In this document: positions 50,175 through 57,809 of the stretch, one piece after another | How positions within the stretch are numbered: the stretch's first letter is position 1 | Layout of the letters: every line of letters begins with the position of its first letter | Assembly (NCBI RefSeq): GCF_006517815.1 | Contig: NZ_CP041197.1 | Coordinates: forward strand, 1-64,000 | Source of the DNA: Pseudarthrobacter sp. NIBRBAC000502770 | GTDB taxonomy: Bacteria > Actinomycetota > Actinomycetes > Actinomycetales > Micrococcaceae | DNA: 64,000 nt | Direction of reading: 5' to 3' | Position numbers and translations under genes: made by a program | The notes under the pieces: generated by a model | Told to the model about the DNA's origin: nothing | The model's input: only the letters and a program-made list of their open reading frames with translations | Databases searched by the model: none

Positions 50175-51755
50175 ATGAACAACCACACCGATCACCCCCT
50201 GGGCCGGCGCCGCTTTCTGGGCTTGTCCGTGGCCGGGGCCGCCGCCGCAGCCCTGGCGGCATGCACCAACACGCGGGTCCCCGCGGGCCTTCCGGCCCGG
50301 GTCCTGTCAACCGACCCGCTCGTCGCCGACTACGAAGCCCGTAGGGCGTTCAGCGGAAAAACGGTCACCCGGAACCTGATCGCCGGATCCTTCCAGACAA
50401 CGGTCGCCGGGAAGCCGGTCACGACCTGGGGCTACGACGGCGGCCTGACCGCCCCGGTACTCAGGGCCACGGCGGGCGACCGGCTCCAGATATCACTGGC
50501 CAACCGGCTGACGGACCCGACGAGTATCCACTGGCATGGCCTTGCGCTGCGGAACGATCAGGACGGCGTCGCGGGGCTCACCCAGGACGCCGTCGCGGCC
50601 GGCGCCGGGTTTAGCTACGATTTCAGGCTCCCTCACCCCGGCACGTACTGGTACCACTCCCACGTGGAAATGCAGCGCGAACGCGCCCTCTACGGGGCGC
50701 TGATCATCGAGGACCCGGCCGAAAAACTCGTCTACGACCGGGACTGGGTCATCGTCCTGGATGACTGGATGGAAGGCATCACCGGCACCCCGGACGATGT
50801 CCTGAACGAGCTCTCCGAAGGCATGTCCATGCCCGGCATGGACCACGGAACCATGTCCGGGTCCATGGAAGCCTCACCCTCGCCTACCGGCACCGATGGA
50901 GCCAGGGGCATGGGGATGAAGCACATGCTGATGGGCTCCCGCAGCGACTTCCTCGGCGGCGACGCCGGCGACGTCAGCTACCCGTTCCACCTGTTCAACT
51001 CAAAAGGGCCGGAGGAAGCGGAGATCTTGACGGCGAAGGCGGGACAGGTGATCCGTCTGCGGATCATCAATGCCGCCGGCGACACCGCCTACCGCGTCGG
51101 CGTCCCGGGCCAGAAAATCACCCTTACCCATACCGACGGATTTCCTGTCCAGCACCAGGAGGTCGACGCTGTCGTGCTGGGCATGGGCGAACGCATCGAT
51201 GCCCTCCTCACCGTCAGGGAAGGGTTCACCCCCGTGATGGCACTTCCCGAAGGCAAAACCGGCCAGGCTTTGGGTTTCATCAGCACCGGCACGGGCAAAC
51301 AGCCCCTTGCCGCCACCCTGCCGGACACGCTGGACGGGACCGTCGTGGATGGCGGCCAGCTCAAGGCCGACCCCGTCGTCACCCTGGCGGCCAAAGCGCC
51401 GGACCGCACCCACGAACTCAAACTCACCGGCGGTATGGCCAAGTACGACTGGGGCATCAACGGGCGCCGCTTCGACATGAACAAGCCGTTCGAGAACGCC
51501 TTCGAGATCAAAGCCGGCGAACGCATCGAGGTGAGATTCATCAACGACACCGACATGTGGCACCCCATGCACCTCCATGGCCACACGTTCCAGGTCGGCG
51601 ACGGCGGGGCCCGCAAAGACACCGTTATCGTCCGTGCCAAACAGGCCGTCACGGTGATCTTCGACGCCGATAACCCCGGCCAGTGGCTCACCCACTGCCA
51701 CAACGCCTACCATGCCGAGCGCGGCATGATGGGCGTCTTCTCCTACATCAAATAA
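50175..51755 (+). CDS. Multicopper oxidase (Cu(I) oxidase, Tat exported)
   Basis: A 526-residue multicopper oxidase. The signal has RRRFLG (Tat-type) and a possible lipobox AAC (Cys30). All four copper-ligand motifs are present: HWHG (His119/His121), HSH (His161/His163), HPMHLHGH (463-470) and HCHNAYHAERGM, giving the type 1 ligands Cys508, His513 and Met518. A Met-rich loop (EGMSMPGMDHGTMSGSME, GMGMKHMLMG) probably binds Cu(I). It oxidises toxic Cu(I) outside the cell. Confidence 0.93.
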   Translation: MNNHTDHPLGRRRFLGLSVAGAAAAALAACTNTRVPAGLPARVLSTDPLVADYEARRAFSGKTVTRNLIAGSFQTTVAGKPVTTWGYDGGLTAPVLRATAGDRLQISLANRLTDPTSIHWHGLALRNDQDGVAGLTQDAVAAGAGFSYDFRLPHPGTYWYHSHVEMQRERALYGALIIEDPAEKLVYDRDWVIVLDDWMEGITGTPDDVLNELSEGMSMPGMDHGTMSGSMEASPSPTGTDGARGMGMKHMLMGSRSDFLGGDAGDVSYPFHLFNSKGPEEAEILTAKAGQVIRLRIINAAGDTAYRVGVPGQKITLTHTDGFPVQHQEVDAVVLGMGERIDALLTVREGFTPVMALPEGKTGQALGFISTGTGKQPLAATLPDTLDGTVVDGGQLKADPVVTLAAKAPDRTHELKLTGGMAKYDWGINGRRFDMNKPFENAFEIKAGERIEVRFINDTDMWHPMHLHGHTFQVGDGGARKDTVIVRAKQAVTVIFDADNPGQWLTHCHNAYHAERGMMGVFSYIK

Positions 51756-51767
51756 GGGACCCCGACC

Positions 51768-52673
51768 ATGAACACCCCTGTCGCGACAGAACTGTTCTTC
51801 CCCTCCCCCGCCGTCAGCGCCTTCCAGCTCGGGCCGCTGACCATACGCTTCTACGCCCTCGCCATCCTGACAGGAATCGTCGTCGGCGTCTGGCTCACCG
51901 CCCGCCGCCTCCGGGCCCGGGGCGGCACCACGTCCCAGACCCTGGACATCGTGGCCTGGGCGGTGCCCTTCGGCATCGTCGGTGGCAGGCTCTACCACGT
52001 CATCACCGACAACCAACTCTATTTCGGCCAGGGCAGGGACCCCTGGGGCGCGCTGCGGATCTGGGAAGGCGGCCTCGGGATCTGGGGAGCCGTCGCCCTC
52101 GGGCTCGTCGGCGCCGGGATCGGCGCCCGCCGTGCCGGGGTCCCCTTCGCAGCCTTCGCGGACGCGGCCGCCCCCGGGCTGCTCCTTGCCCAAGGCCTGG
52201 GCCGCTGGGGCAACTGGTTCAACAATGAACTCTACGGCGAGCCCACGGACCTGCCCTGGAAACTCCAGATCCACGCCATAAACCCGGCCACCGGACAGGC
52301 ACTGACCGCCCCCGATGGCACACCGGACGTCCTCGGCTACTTCCAGCCCACCTTCCTCTACGAGTCCCTCTGGTGCCTGGCCGCAGCGTCGCTGCTGATC
52401 TTCCTGGACCGCCGGTACACACTCGGTGCCGGGGCGGTCTTCTCCCTCTACGTCGTGTTCTACACCGCTGGGCGCTTCGTCTTCGAACTGATGCGCTCCG
52501 ACCCCGCAAACCTGATTCTGGGCCTGCGGGTCAACACCTGGGTCTCCGGCCTGCTCTTCCTCGCCGGGCTGGCCCTCTTCCAGCGGCTCAGGACCCGTCC
52601 CCGCTCCGCCGTCCCACCCGCACCCGTCCTGAAGCAGGACTCTGAAGCGCCCAGCAAAGGAATACCCGCATGA
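51768..52673 (+). CDS. lgt: Prolipoprotein diacylglyceryl transferase
   Basis: A 301-residue membrane enzyme that attaches diacylglycerol to the lipobox cysteine. The Lgt signature is present as VGGRLYHVITD and QGLGRWGNWFNNELYGEPT, with the later YFQPTFLYES and FYTAGRFVFELMR blocks containing essential Arg/Glu residues. It is coupled to the next gene by an ATGA overlap. A plasmid lgt inside a copper operon complements the lspA of the cadmium operon. Confidence 0.93.
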   Translation: MNTPVATELFFPSPAVSAFQLGPLTIRFYALAILTGIVVGVWLTARRLRARGGTTSQTLDIVAWAVPFGIVGGRLYHVITDNQLYFGQGRDPWGALRIWEGGLGIWGAVALGLVGAGIGARRAGVPFAAFADAAAPGLLLAQGLGRWGNWFNNELYGEPTDLPWKLQIHAINPATGQALTAPDGTPDVLGYFQPTFLYESLWCLAAASLLIFLDRRYTLGAGAVFSLYVVFYTAGRFVFELMRSDPANLILGLRVNTWVSGLLFLAGLALFQRLRTRPRSAVPPAPVLKQDSEAPSKGIPA

Positions 52674-53305
52674 ACAACACCGGCAAACGACCCTCCGAAC
52701 ACCAGGCCATCGTCGCCGCGATCCGCGACCGGCAACAGGCCAAACGGCGCCGGTTCAACATCCTCGTCTACGGCGGCTTCGGCCTGCTCCTGGCCGCCAT
52801 CATCACCGCCGTCGCCTTCGTTGTTGCCGGGTCCATCCAGCAACGGAACGCGGCGGCCGAAGCGGCCAAAAAACCCATCGACGGGATCCAGACCTTCGCC
52901 GGCCTGTCCCGCAACCACGTCCAGAACGCCGTGGCCTACCCCCAGGAGCCCGGCGTCGGGGGCGACCACTCCCCCGTCTGGACAAACTGCGGCATCTACA
53001 CCGACCCGGTCAACGAACAACGCGCCGTCCATTCCCTGGAACACGGCGCCGTCTGGATCACCTACACCCCCGGCCTGCCCGCGGCCGAGATCACCAGACT
53101 CACCGCTCTGGCCAAAGACAAGCCCTACGTCCTGCTCAGCCCGGACAAAGACCAGAGCGCCCCGGTCATCGCCACCGCCTGGGGCACCCAGCTGGCGGTC
53201 CCGGACGCCGGCGATCCCCGCATCCCCGCCTTCATCGGCGCCTACGCCCAGTCCCCGAAAGCACCGGAACCTGGAGCCCCCTGCACCGGCGGAACCAACG
53301 GCTAA
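52670..53305 (+). CDS. DUF3105 membrane-anchored protein
   Basis: A 211-residue protein with one N-terminal membrane helix (ILVYGGFGLLLAAIITAVAFVVAG) and a DUF3105 domain: PQEPGVGGDHSPVWTNCGIYTDPVNEQRAVHSLEHGAVWITY. The conserved His and Cys suggest metal binding. DUF3105 genes often occur near copper or oxidase-assembly genes in actinobacteria; no biochemical role is established. Overlaps lgt by 4 nt. Confidence 0.85.
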   Translation: MNNTGKRPSEHQAIVAAIRDRQQAKRRRFNILVYGGFGLLLAAIITAVAFVVAGSIQQRNAAAEAAKKPIDGIQTFAGLSRNHVQNAVAYPQEPGVGGDHSPVWTNCGIYTDPVNEQRAVHSLEHGAVWITYTPGLPAAEITRLTALAKDKPYVLLSPDKDQSAPVIATAWGTQLAVPDAGDPRIPAFIGAYAQSPKAPEPGAPCTGGTNG

Positions 53306-53335
53306 GCGCACCACCGGTCAAGCAAAGGACAACCC

Positions 53336-53590
53336 GTGAAGAAGTTCCACAAGCCCAAAGCAGCGGCCGACTCCGAGTCCCGCTACCGCCGGCACCGGAG
53401 GCTCGTCCGGATCGGCCAGCTCCTCATGGCCGCCGGCGCCCTCGTTCTCATCAGCCATTGGTTCGCCCACCTCGCACCCGCCGGACAGGGACCGGGCATC
53501 ACGGAGGACATGTTCATCGGCTACCCCACCGGCGGCGTGCTGCTCCTCATCGGCGCCGTTGTCGCCGGGCGCACCGAGACCAGGCGCTGA
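53336..53590 (+). CDS. Small two-helix membrane protein
   Basis: An 84-residue protein: basic N-terminus (KKFHKPKAAADSESRYRRHRRLVR), two membrane helices (IGQLLMAAGALVLISHWFAHLA and GGVLLLIGAVVAGRT). It starts 30 nt after the DUF3105 gene and ends 2 nt before ctaG, so it belongs to the copper operon. No named family. The single His in SHWFAH might contact copper, which is speculative. Confidence 0.7.
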   Translation: MKKFHKPKAAADSESRYRRHRRLVRIGQLLMAAGALVLISHWFAHLAPAGQGPGITEDMFIGYPTGGVLLLIGAVVAGRTETRR

Positions 53591-53592
53591 GC

Positions 53593-54510
53593 ATGCCGCC
53601 CTGGGACGTAGTCCTGACCTCGTGGACCCTGAACTGGCCGGCCCTGGCACTCCTGGTCCCCGCCGCCGTCCTGTATGCGCGCGGCCTCCGCACGGCCCGG
53701 CGCCGCGGGATCCGCTGGCCGTGGCGGCGGACCCTGACGTTCTACGTCCTGGGACTGGGCAGTTTCGCGGCACTCAGCTTCGGGTTCACCGGCGTCTACA
53801 GCCACGACCTGCGCTGGGTCTTCACCCTGAAGATCACCGCCTACCTCTTCATCGTCCCGCTCCTGGTCACCGCGGGCAAACCCCTGACCCTTGCCCGGCA
53901 AACCCTGGGACCGGCCGGAGCGGCACGGCTTCAGACATTCCTCGGACACGGCCTGATGAGGGCACTGAGCAACACCGTCGTTGCCGCTCTGCTGGGTCTG
54001 GGAATGTTCACCCTCTTCCTGACACCCCTGTTCCATCCCCTGCGGACCGAGCCGCTCTGGGACGTGGCCCTGACCATCCTCGTGCCGCTGACCGGGATGC
54101 TGATGGTCGTGCCGATCATCGAAGACGAATCGGCCAAGGCCGTCAGCGCGCTGATCATCGTCGAATTCATCTACGTGTTCATCGAACTCGTCGCAGACGC
54201 CGTCCCGGGGATCATGATGCGCATCAGCCCACAAATCTTGGACGGGGCAACCCAGGCCCTCACCGGGCATCCGGGCTGGCTGCCCGGCGCGCTGCGGGAC
54301 CAGCAGCTCGCCGGGGACCTGCTGTGGTTCCTAGCCGAAATCGTCGACGTGCCGCTCATCATCCTGATGTTCGTCCGGTTCGCCCGCAGCGACCGGAACG
54401 AGGCGACCTCCTTCGACAGCCTCACCGACGACCAGCTGGAAGCGCTGAACCGCGAACACCTGAACGGCCCCCACCCGCCCCGCGGTAACAATGGTCCGCC
54501 AGAAAACTGA
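53593..54510 (+). CDS. ctaG: CtaG-type cytochrome c oxidase assembly protein
   Basis: A 305-residue membrane protein with seven or so helices, of the caa3-oxidase CtaG family (not the Cox11 type). The blocks FTGVYSHDLRWVFTLKITAYLFIVPLLVTAGKP and FTLFLTPLFHPLR are typical. The family is linked to copper delivery and copper tolerance. Starts 2 nt after the small membrane gene. A role in moving copper outside the membrane is inferred. Confidence 0.85.
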   Translation: MPPWDVVLTSWTLNWPALALLVPAAVLYARGLRTARRRGIRWPWRRTLTFYVLGLGSFAALSFGFTGVYSHDLRWVFTLKITAYLFIVPLLVTAGKPLTLARQTLGPAGAARLQTFLGHGLMRALSNTVVAALLGLGMFTLFLTPLFHPLRTEPLWDVALTILVPLTGMLMVVPIIEDESAKAVSALIIVEFIYVFIELVADAVPGIMMRISPQILDGATQALTGHPGWLPGALRDQQLAGDLLWFLAEIVDVPLIILMFVRFARSDRNEATSFDSLTDDQLEALNREHLNGPHPPRGNNGPPEN

Positions 54511-54550
54511 AGGTTCATATCCCGTCGGCGAGGTTTGGCGAAGCGGTCAC

Positions 54551-54571
54551 ACGCATACCCGCTGGGGTGTG
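54551..54571 (+). promoter_or_regulatory. Degenerate CsoR-like box upstream of tlpA
   Basis: ACGCATACCCGCTGGGGTGT contains the half-sites ATACCC and TGGGGT with CACAC/GTGTG-like flanks, resembling the CsoR boxes at 43264 and 44088 but imperfect. It lies in the 120-bp gap before tlpA, so this gene may have an additional copper-responsive promoter. Weak evidence. Confidence 0.3.
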
Positions 54572-54632
54572 TCTTGCTCCAACCCTGCCCAACCTCGCCT
54601 CGAAACTGCAATTCCGTCATCAAAGGACAGCC

Positions 54633-55292
54633 ATGCATGAGCCCAGCCTCCCAACGCCGTCAGCCTCGGCCTCCCGGACCCGGGAGACACCGCCGGGTTT
54701 CTCCCGGCGCCGCCTGCTCGCCTCAGCCCTTCTGGGTGCACTGGGCGCCACAGGCCTCGCCGGATGCGCCTCCGGCGACGCCCTTGCCCAACAGGCCAAA
54801 GCCGGCGACAACAAAAACTACATCGCAGGGGACGGCTCCGTCACCGAATATGCCGCAGCCGACCGGAAGCCACCGGTGGTAGTAACGGGGGAACAGTACG
54901 ACGGGACGGTCGTTAGCTCCCGTGACTGGGCCGGAAAAGTGATCGTGCTGAACTTCTGGTACGCCGCATGCGCCCCGTGCCGGCTCGAAGCTCCCAGGCT
55001 GGAAGCGCTCTGGAAAGAGTTCGAACCACAGAATGTCCTGTTCTACGGCGTGAACGTCCGCGATGAGGAAGCCGCAGCTGCCGCCTTCGAGCGGACCTTC
55101 GGAATCACCTACCCCAGCATGCAGGACAAAAATGGGGGGATCCTGCTGGCCATGACACAGTACGTGCCGCCGCAGGCGGTCCCCTCTACCCTCGTACTCG
55201 ACAAACAGGGACGGGTCGCCGCCAGAATCCTCGGCCTGGCCGATCAAGGCATCCTCAAGTCCCTCATCGCCGGCGCCGTGGGCGGAGGGTAG
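54633..55292 (+). CDS. TlpA/ResA-like thioredoxin-fold lipoprotein, copper copy
   Basis: A 219-residue paralogue of the protein at 1923-2558. A Tat-like start (SRRRLLAS), lipobox GLAGC (Cys45), the shared NKNYIAGDGSV linker, and the active site WYAACAPC (Cys113/Cys116). It is likely the redox partner of the CcdA encoded at 49389. Both copies of the pair probably derive from one duplication or from separate acquisition of related metal islands. Confidence 0.87.
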   Translation: MHEPSLPTPSASASRTRETPPGFSRRRLLASALLGALGATGLAGCASGDALAQQAKAGDNKNYIAGDGSVTEYAAADRKPPVVVTGEQYDGTVVSSRDWAGKVIVLNFWYAACAPCRLEAPRLEALWKEFEPQNVLFYGVNVRDEEAAAAAFERTFGITYPSMQDKNGGILLAMTQYVPPQAVPSTLVLDKQGRVAARILGLADQGILKSLIAGAVGGG

Positions 55293-55514
55293 CTCGGAAC
55301 CCGGCTGCCCCCGCAAGGGCGGGGCAGAGAACCGCATCGCACCGGAAGGCCCCGGCGAAGCTGCCCGCGTTGGCGGGCCGCCGGCCTGCAAGGGGCCGCA
55401 GGGTTACTGCTCCGGCGGCGGGAGGCTCCAGCCCACCGCCCACCTCACCACCAGAGATACGAGCAACACCACGGGCCATCACGTCAGTGCGATGTCCGGA
55501 GCCTACCCAGATAC

Positions 55515-55928
55515 CTACGGCGCCCGATGATGCTGGTGTCCGGCCGGGCCGCCTTCTTTCTCAATGCCGGAGGTCTTCGCCAGGTAGTTCCAGGCCCGGT
55601 TGCTCAGGGTGTGCCAGGCTGCGTGGACCTCTCTCGCGGGGACGCTGGCGGCCTTCGTGTCGCCCTCATCGAGTGCGGCGGCCAGTCGCCCGGCGGCATC
55701 TGTAAAGGCCGTCAACTGGGGCTGGAGGTCATCCGGCCAGGAAACGGAGGCGGCCGCGATCCGCGCCTTGCGGACGTGGCCGGCCCAGGACGGGTCGATC
55801 GTGGGCGAGGCGCCGCCCAGTGCCATGTCGATGCCATGGAAGCCGGCGCTGTCGATGTGGGAAAGGGCGGCGATCATGCCGCCTGCCTGGGCGGCGGTTT
55901 CGCTGTCGGGATTCCGGTGTAGTTTCAT
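55515..55928 (-). CDS. Helical protein of unknown function
   Basis: A 137-residue protein, mostly helical (GGMIAALSHIDSAGFHGIDMAL, LTAFTDAAGRLAAALDEGD, VHAAWHTLSNRAWNYLAKTSG). Its start overlaps the stop of the DUF2269-like gene (ATGA), so it is the last gene of a three-gene leftward operon. Spaced histidines suggest a small helical bundle that could bind a metal; no family recognised. Confidence 0.65.
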   Translation of the reverse strand: MKLHRNPDSETAAQAGGMIAALSHIDSAGFHGIDMALGGASPTIDPSWAGHVRKARIAAASVSWPDDLQPQLTAFTDAAGRLAAALDEGDTKAASVPAREVHAAWHTLSNRAWNYLAKTSGIEKEGGPAGHQHHRAP

Positions 55929-56497
55929 TCGATTCCCCCTCGTGGGTTGCCCCTCGGCGCTGCCGGGCCCGCGTCGAGAGCAGGCTCGAGGACTCTGCGC
56001 TGCTGTCGTTGCCCGTAGCCGGTCATACCCCGCGGCTTGTGCGTTGACAGCGCCGTCGCCACGGACAATACCAACAGCGCGGCACCGGCCTGGACCACGA
56101 TCTGGATTCGCAGCCCTTGAAAATCGGAACCAGGTAACGCCGTTGCCGCCGCAGCGGCAAGACCGCTAATGGGGCCCATATGCACCAGCAAAACAACGGT
56201 AGCGAGTGCGGTTATCAGCAACTTGATCAGGACCCAGTAGTACCGGAACAGGCCCCACGTGGTGCCCAGAGATGAGACAACCCCGGTGAGCAGCGAAGCG
56301 AGTGCCAACGGGACAATGACAAACCACCCGATCAATCCCATGACGAGATAGGCGGCCCGCACCAACTGAGCATCCGGGCTGGCCAGGCCTGCAACCGCGA
56401 GAACCAGGAAAGCGGCGACCCCGCCGAACCAGCCCACCGAGGAAAGGACATGTGCGGTGAGCGCGACTCTACGGAGGCGCGGTGTCATAGTCATCAC
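55925..56497 (-). CDS. DUF2269/CopD-like membrane protein
   Basis: A 190-residue protein with four membrane helices (VALTAHVLSSVGWFGGVAAFLVLA, AAYLVMGLIGWFVIVPLALASLLTG, YYWVLIKLLITALATVVLLVHM, IQIVVQAGAALLVLSVATALS). The start AHVLSSVGWFGG is typical of DUF2269-like and CopD-like proteins. It is the middle gene of a leftward operon joined by ATGA overlaps and divergent from a TetR gene. Function unknown. Confidence 0.75.
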   Translation of the reverse strand: MMTMTPRLRRVALTAHVLSSVGWFGGVAAFLVLAVAGLASPDAQLVRAAYLVMGLIGWFVIVPLALASLLTGVVSSLGTTWGLFRYYWVLIKLLITALATVVLLVHMGPISGLAAAAATALPGSDFQGLRIQIVVQAGAALLVLSVATALSTHKPRGMTGYGQRQQRRVLEPALDAGPAAPRGNPRGGIE

Positions 56498-56700
56498 GGC
56501 GTATGGCTGCCCATACCGCCGCCGGCCAGGTGGATGATGACAAACAGCAGAACAAGGGCGATTGCGATGATTCCAAAAACCTTCACCCAGCGCGGTGGCC
56601 CGGTGACAGGCCCGCGCCCGACCCCGGCACCGGGCTTGGAGTCCGCCGTGACGTCGCGGTCGGTGGGCACGTCATCCATGAAGCTATCCTCTTCTGCCAT
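56494..56700 (-). CDS. Small single-helix membrane protein
   Basis: A 68-residue protein with an acidic soluble N-terminus and one membrane helix (VFGIIAIALVLLFVIIHLAGGGMG). First gene of the three-gene leftward operon, overlapping the DUF2269-like gene by 4 nt. The promoter should lie in 56701-56755 together with the TetR operator. Function unknown. Confidence 0.7.
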   Translation of the reverse strand: MAEEDSFMDDVPTDRDVTADSKPGAGVGRGPVTGPPRWVKVFGIIAIALVLLFVIIHLAGGGMGSHTP

Positions 56701-56732
56701 GCGTCGACTCTACGGCGCTGGGCACTACATTA

Positions 56733-56751
56733 TCGATACAACCTGTATTGA
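56733..56751. promoter_or_regulatory. Inverted repeat between the TetR gene and its target operon
   Basis: TCGATACA (56733-56740) and TGTATTGA (56744-56751) are inverted repeats with one mismatch around ACC. It sits in the 95-bp divergent gap, 33 bp from the 56700 start codon, a typical location for a TetR-family operator controlling both sides. Confidence 0.65.
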
Positions 56752-56795
56752 TCAAGACAAAGTGTCCTGACATCGTCGTCTCGTATACTGGGTTG

Positions 56796-57353
56796 GTGCC
56801 AAAGCTGTGGAACGAAACAATCGACGCGCACCGCGGTGCGGTGCGTGATGCAATCCTGGACGCCACGACAGCCCTGGTGTCCGAGCATGGGCTGCTGTCG
56901 GTAACCATGTCGCAGATCGCCCAGGCGGTCGGTATCGGACGCGCGACCCTCTACAAGTACTTCCCCAACGTCGAAGCCATACTTCTCGCCCAGCACGATC
57001 GCCAGCTCGCCGGCCACCTCGAACATCTCGCCGCGGCCACGCACGCGGGAGGCGACGCGGCCCATCAGCTGGAGACAGTCCTGCACATCCACGCCATGAT
57101 GACCTACGAGCACCACGACTCGGCCCTGGCCACGATCATGCACCACGATGGCGCACGGCAACGTCAAGATACCTTCATCCAGGACGTGCTGCGTCGCGCC
57201 GCCGAAGCCGGCGCCATCCGCGACGACATGGCCCCACAGGAACTGGCCAGCTACTGCCTTCACGCCCTCGCGGCAGCCGCCGAATCGCCGTCGAAAGCAG
57301 CCGTAACCCGCCTCGTCCAACTCACGCTCGACAGCCTACGAACGAGACCCTGA
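56796..57353 (+). CDS. TetR-family transcriptional regulator
   Basis: A 185-residue TetR regulator from the GTG at 56796 (VPKLWNETIDAHRGAVRDAILDATTALVSEHGL). The helix-turn-helix MSQIAQAVGIGRATLYKYFPNVEAIL is canonical. The ligand-binding half is helical with clustered histidines (HIHAMMTYEHHDSALATIMHHDG), possibly a metal site. It likely represses the divergent DUF2269-like operon through the TCGATACA dyad. Confidence 0.88.
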   Translation: MPKLWNETIDAHRGAVRDAILDATTALVSEHGLLSVTMSQIAQAVGIGRATLYKYFPNVEAILLAQHDRQLAGHLEHLAAATHAGGDAAHQLETVLHIHAMMTYEHHDSALATIMHHDGARQRQDTFIQDVLRRAAEAGAIRDDMAPQELASYCLHALAAAAESPSKAAVTRLVQLTLDSLRTRP

Positions 57354-57380
57354 GTCGGAAGACGGATCCCCCTGGGGCGG

Positions 57381-57809
57381 TCAGTCGAAGATCCCTGCTT
57401 CGGGTATGACGTGGGGCAGTGCTGCCTTCTCCGCTGCGAGAGGCTTGTGCCCGTCGTAGGCGCATTTCTTGAACGGTCCTTCTGTGTCCATGAGGATGCG
57501 CATGTGGGGGTCGGCGTGGTTCAGCCACCAGGTGCTGACCCCGAGGGCCGGCTCCAGCCGTAGGTGTTCCCAGGCCCGCCAGATTGCCTCCATGCGGATC
57601 AGGGCTTCGGGGTGTTTGTACCATTCGGGGCACCAGGCGAACGTTGCGCCTTCGTTGACTTCCCGGACGTAGGACTGGGCCAGTAGCTCGGCGAAGAACT
57701 CCACTGCACTGGAGTAGACGAGCTCCGCTTCGGATTCGGCATGGCTGTGGCCGCTGCTTGCGGACTGGGCCTCTTCGTCGCCGAACGCGTCGCCGAACTC
57801 CTCGCTCAT
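57381..57809 (-). CDS. DUF4913 conjugation-associated protein
   Basis: A 142-residue protein with the DUF4913 core: FAWCPEWYKHPEALIRMEAIWRAWEHLRLEP and DPHMRILMDTEGPFKKC. The family accompanies actinobacterial conjugation genes without known function. Its start overlaps the coupling-protein stop (ATGA), so it is the end of the leftward transfer operon within this window. Confidence 0.85.
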   Translation of the reverse strand: MSEEFGDAFGDEEAQSASSGHSHAESEAELVYSSAVEFFAELLAQSYVREVNEGATFAWCPEWYKHPEALIRMEAIWRAWEHLRLEPALGVSTWWLNHADPHMRILMDTEGPFKKCAYDGHKPLAAEKAALPHVIPEAGIFD

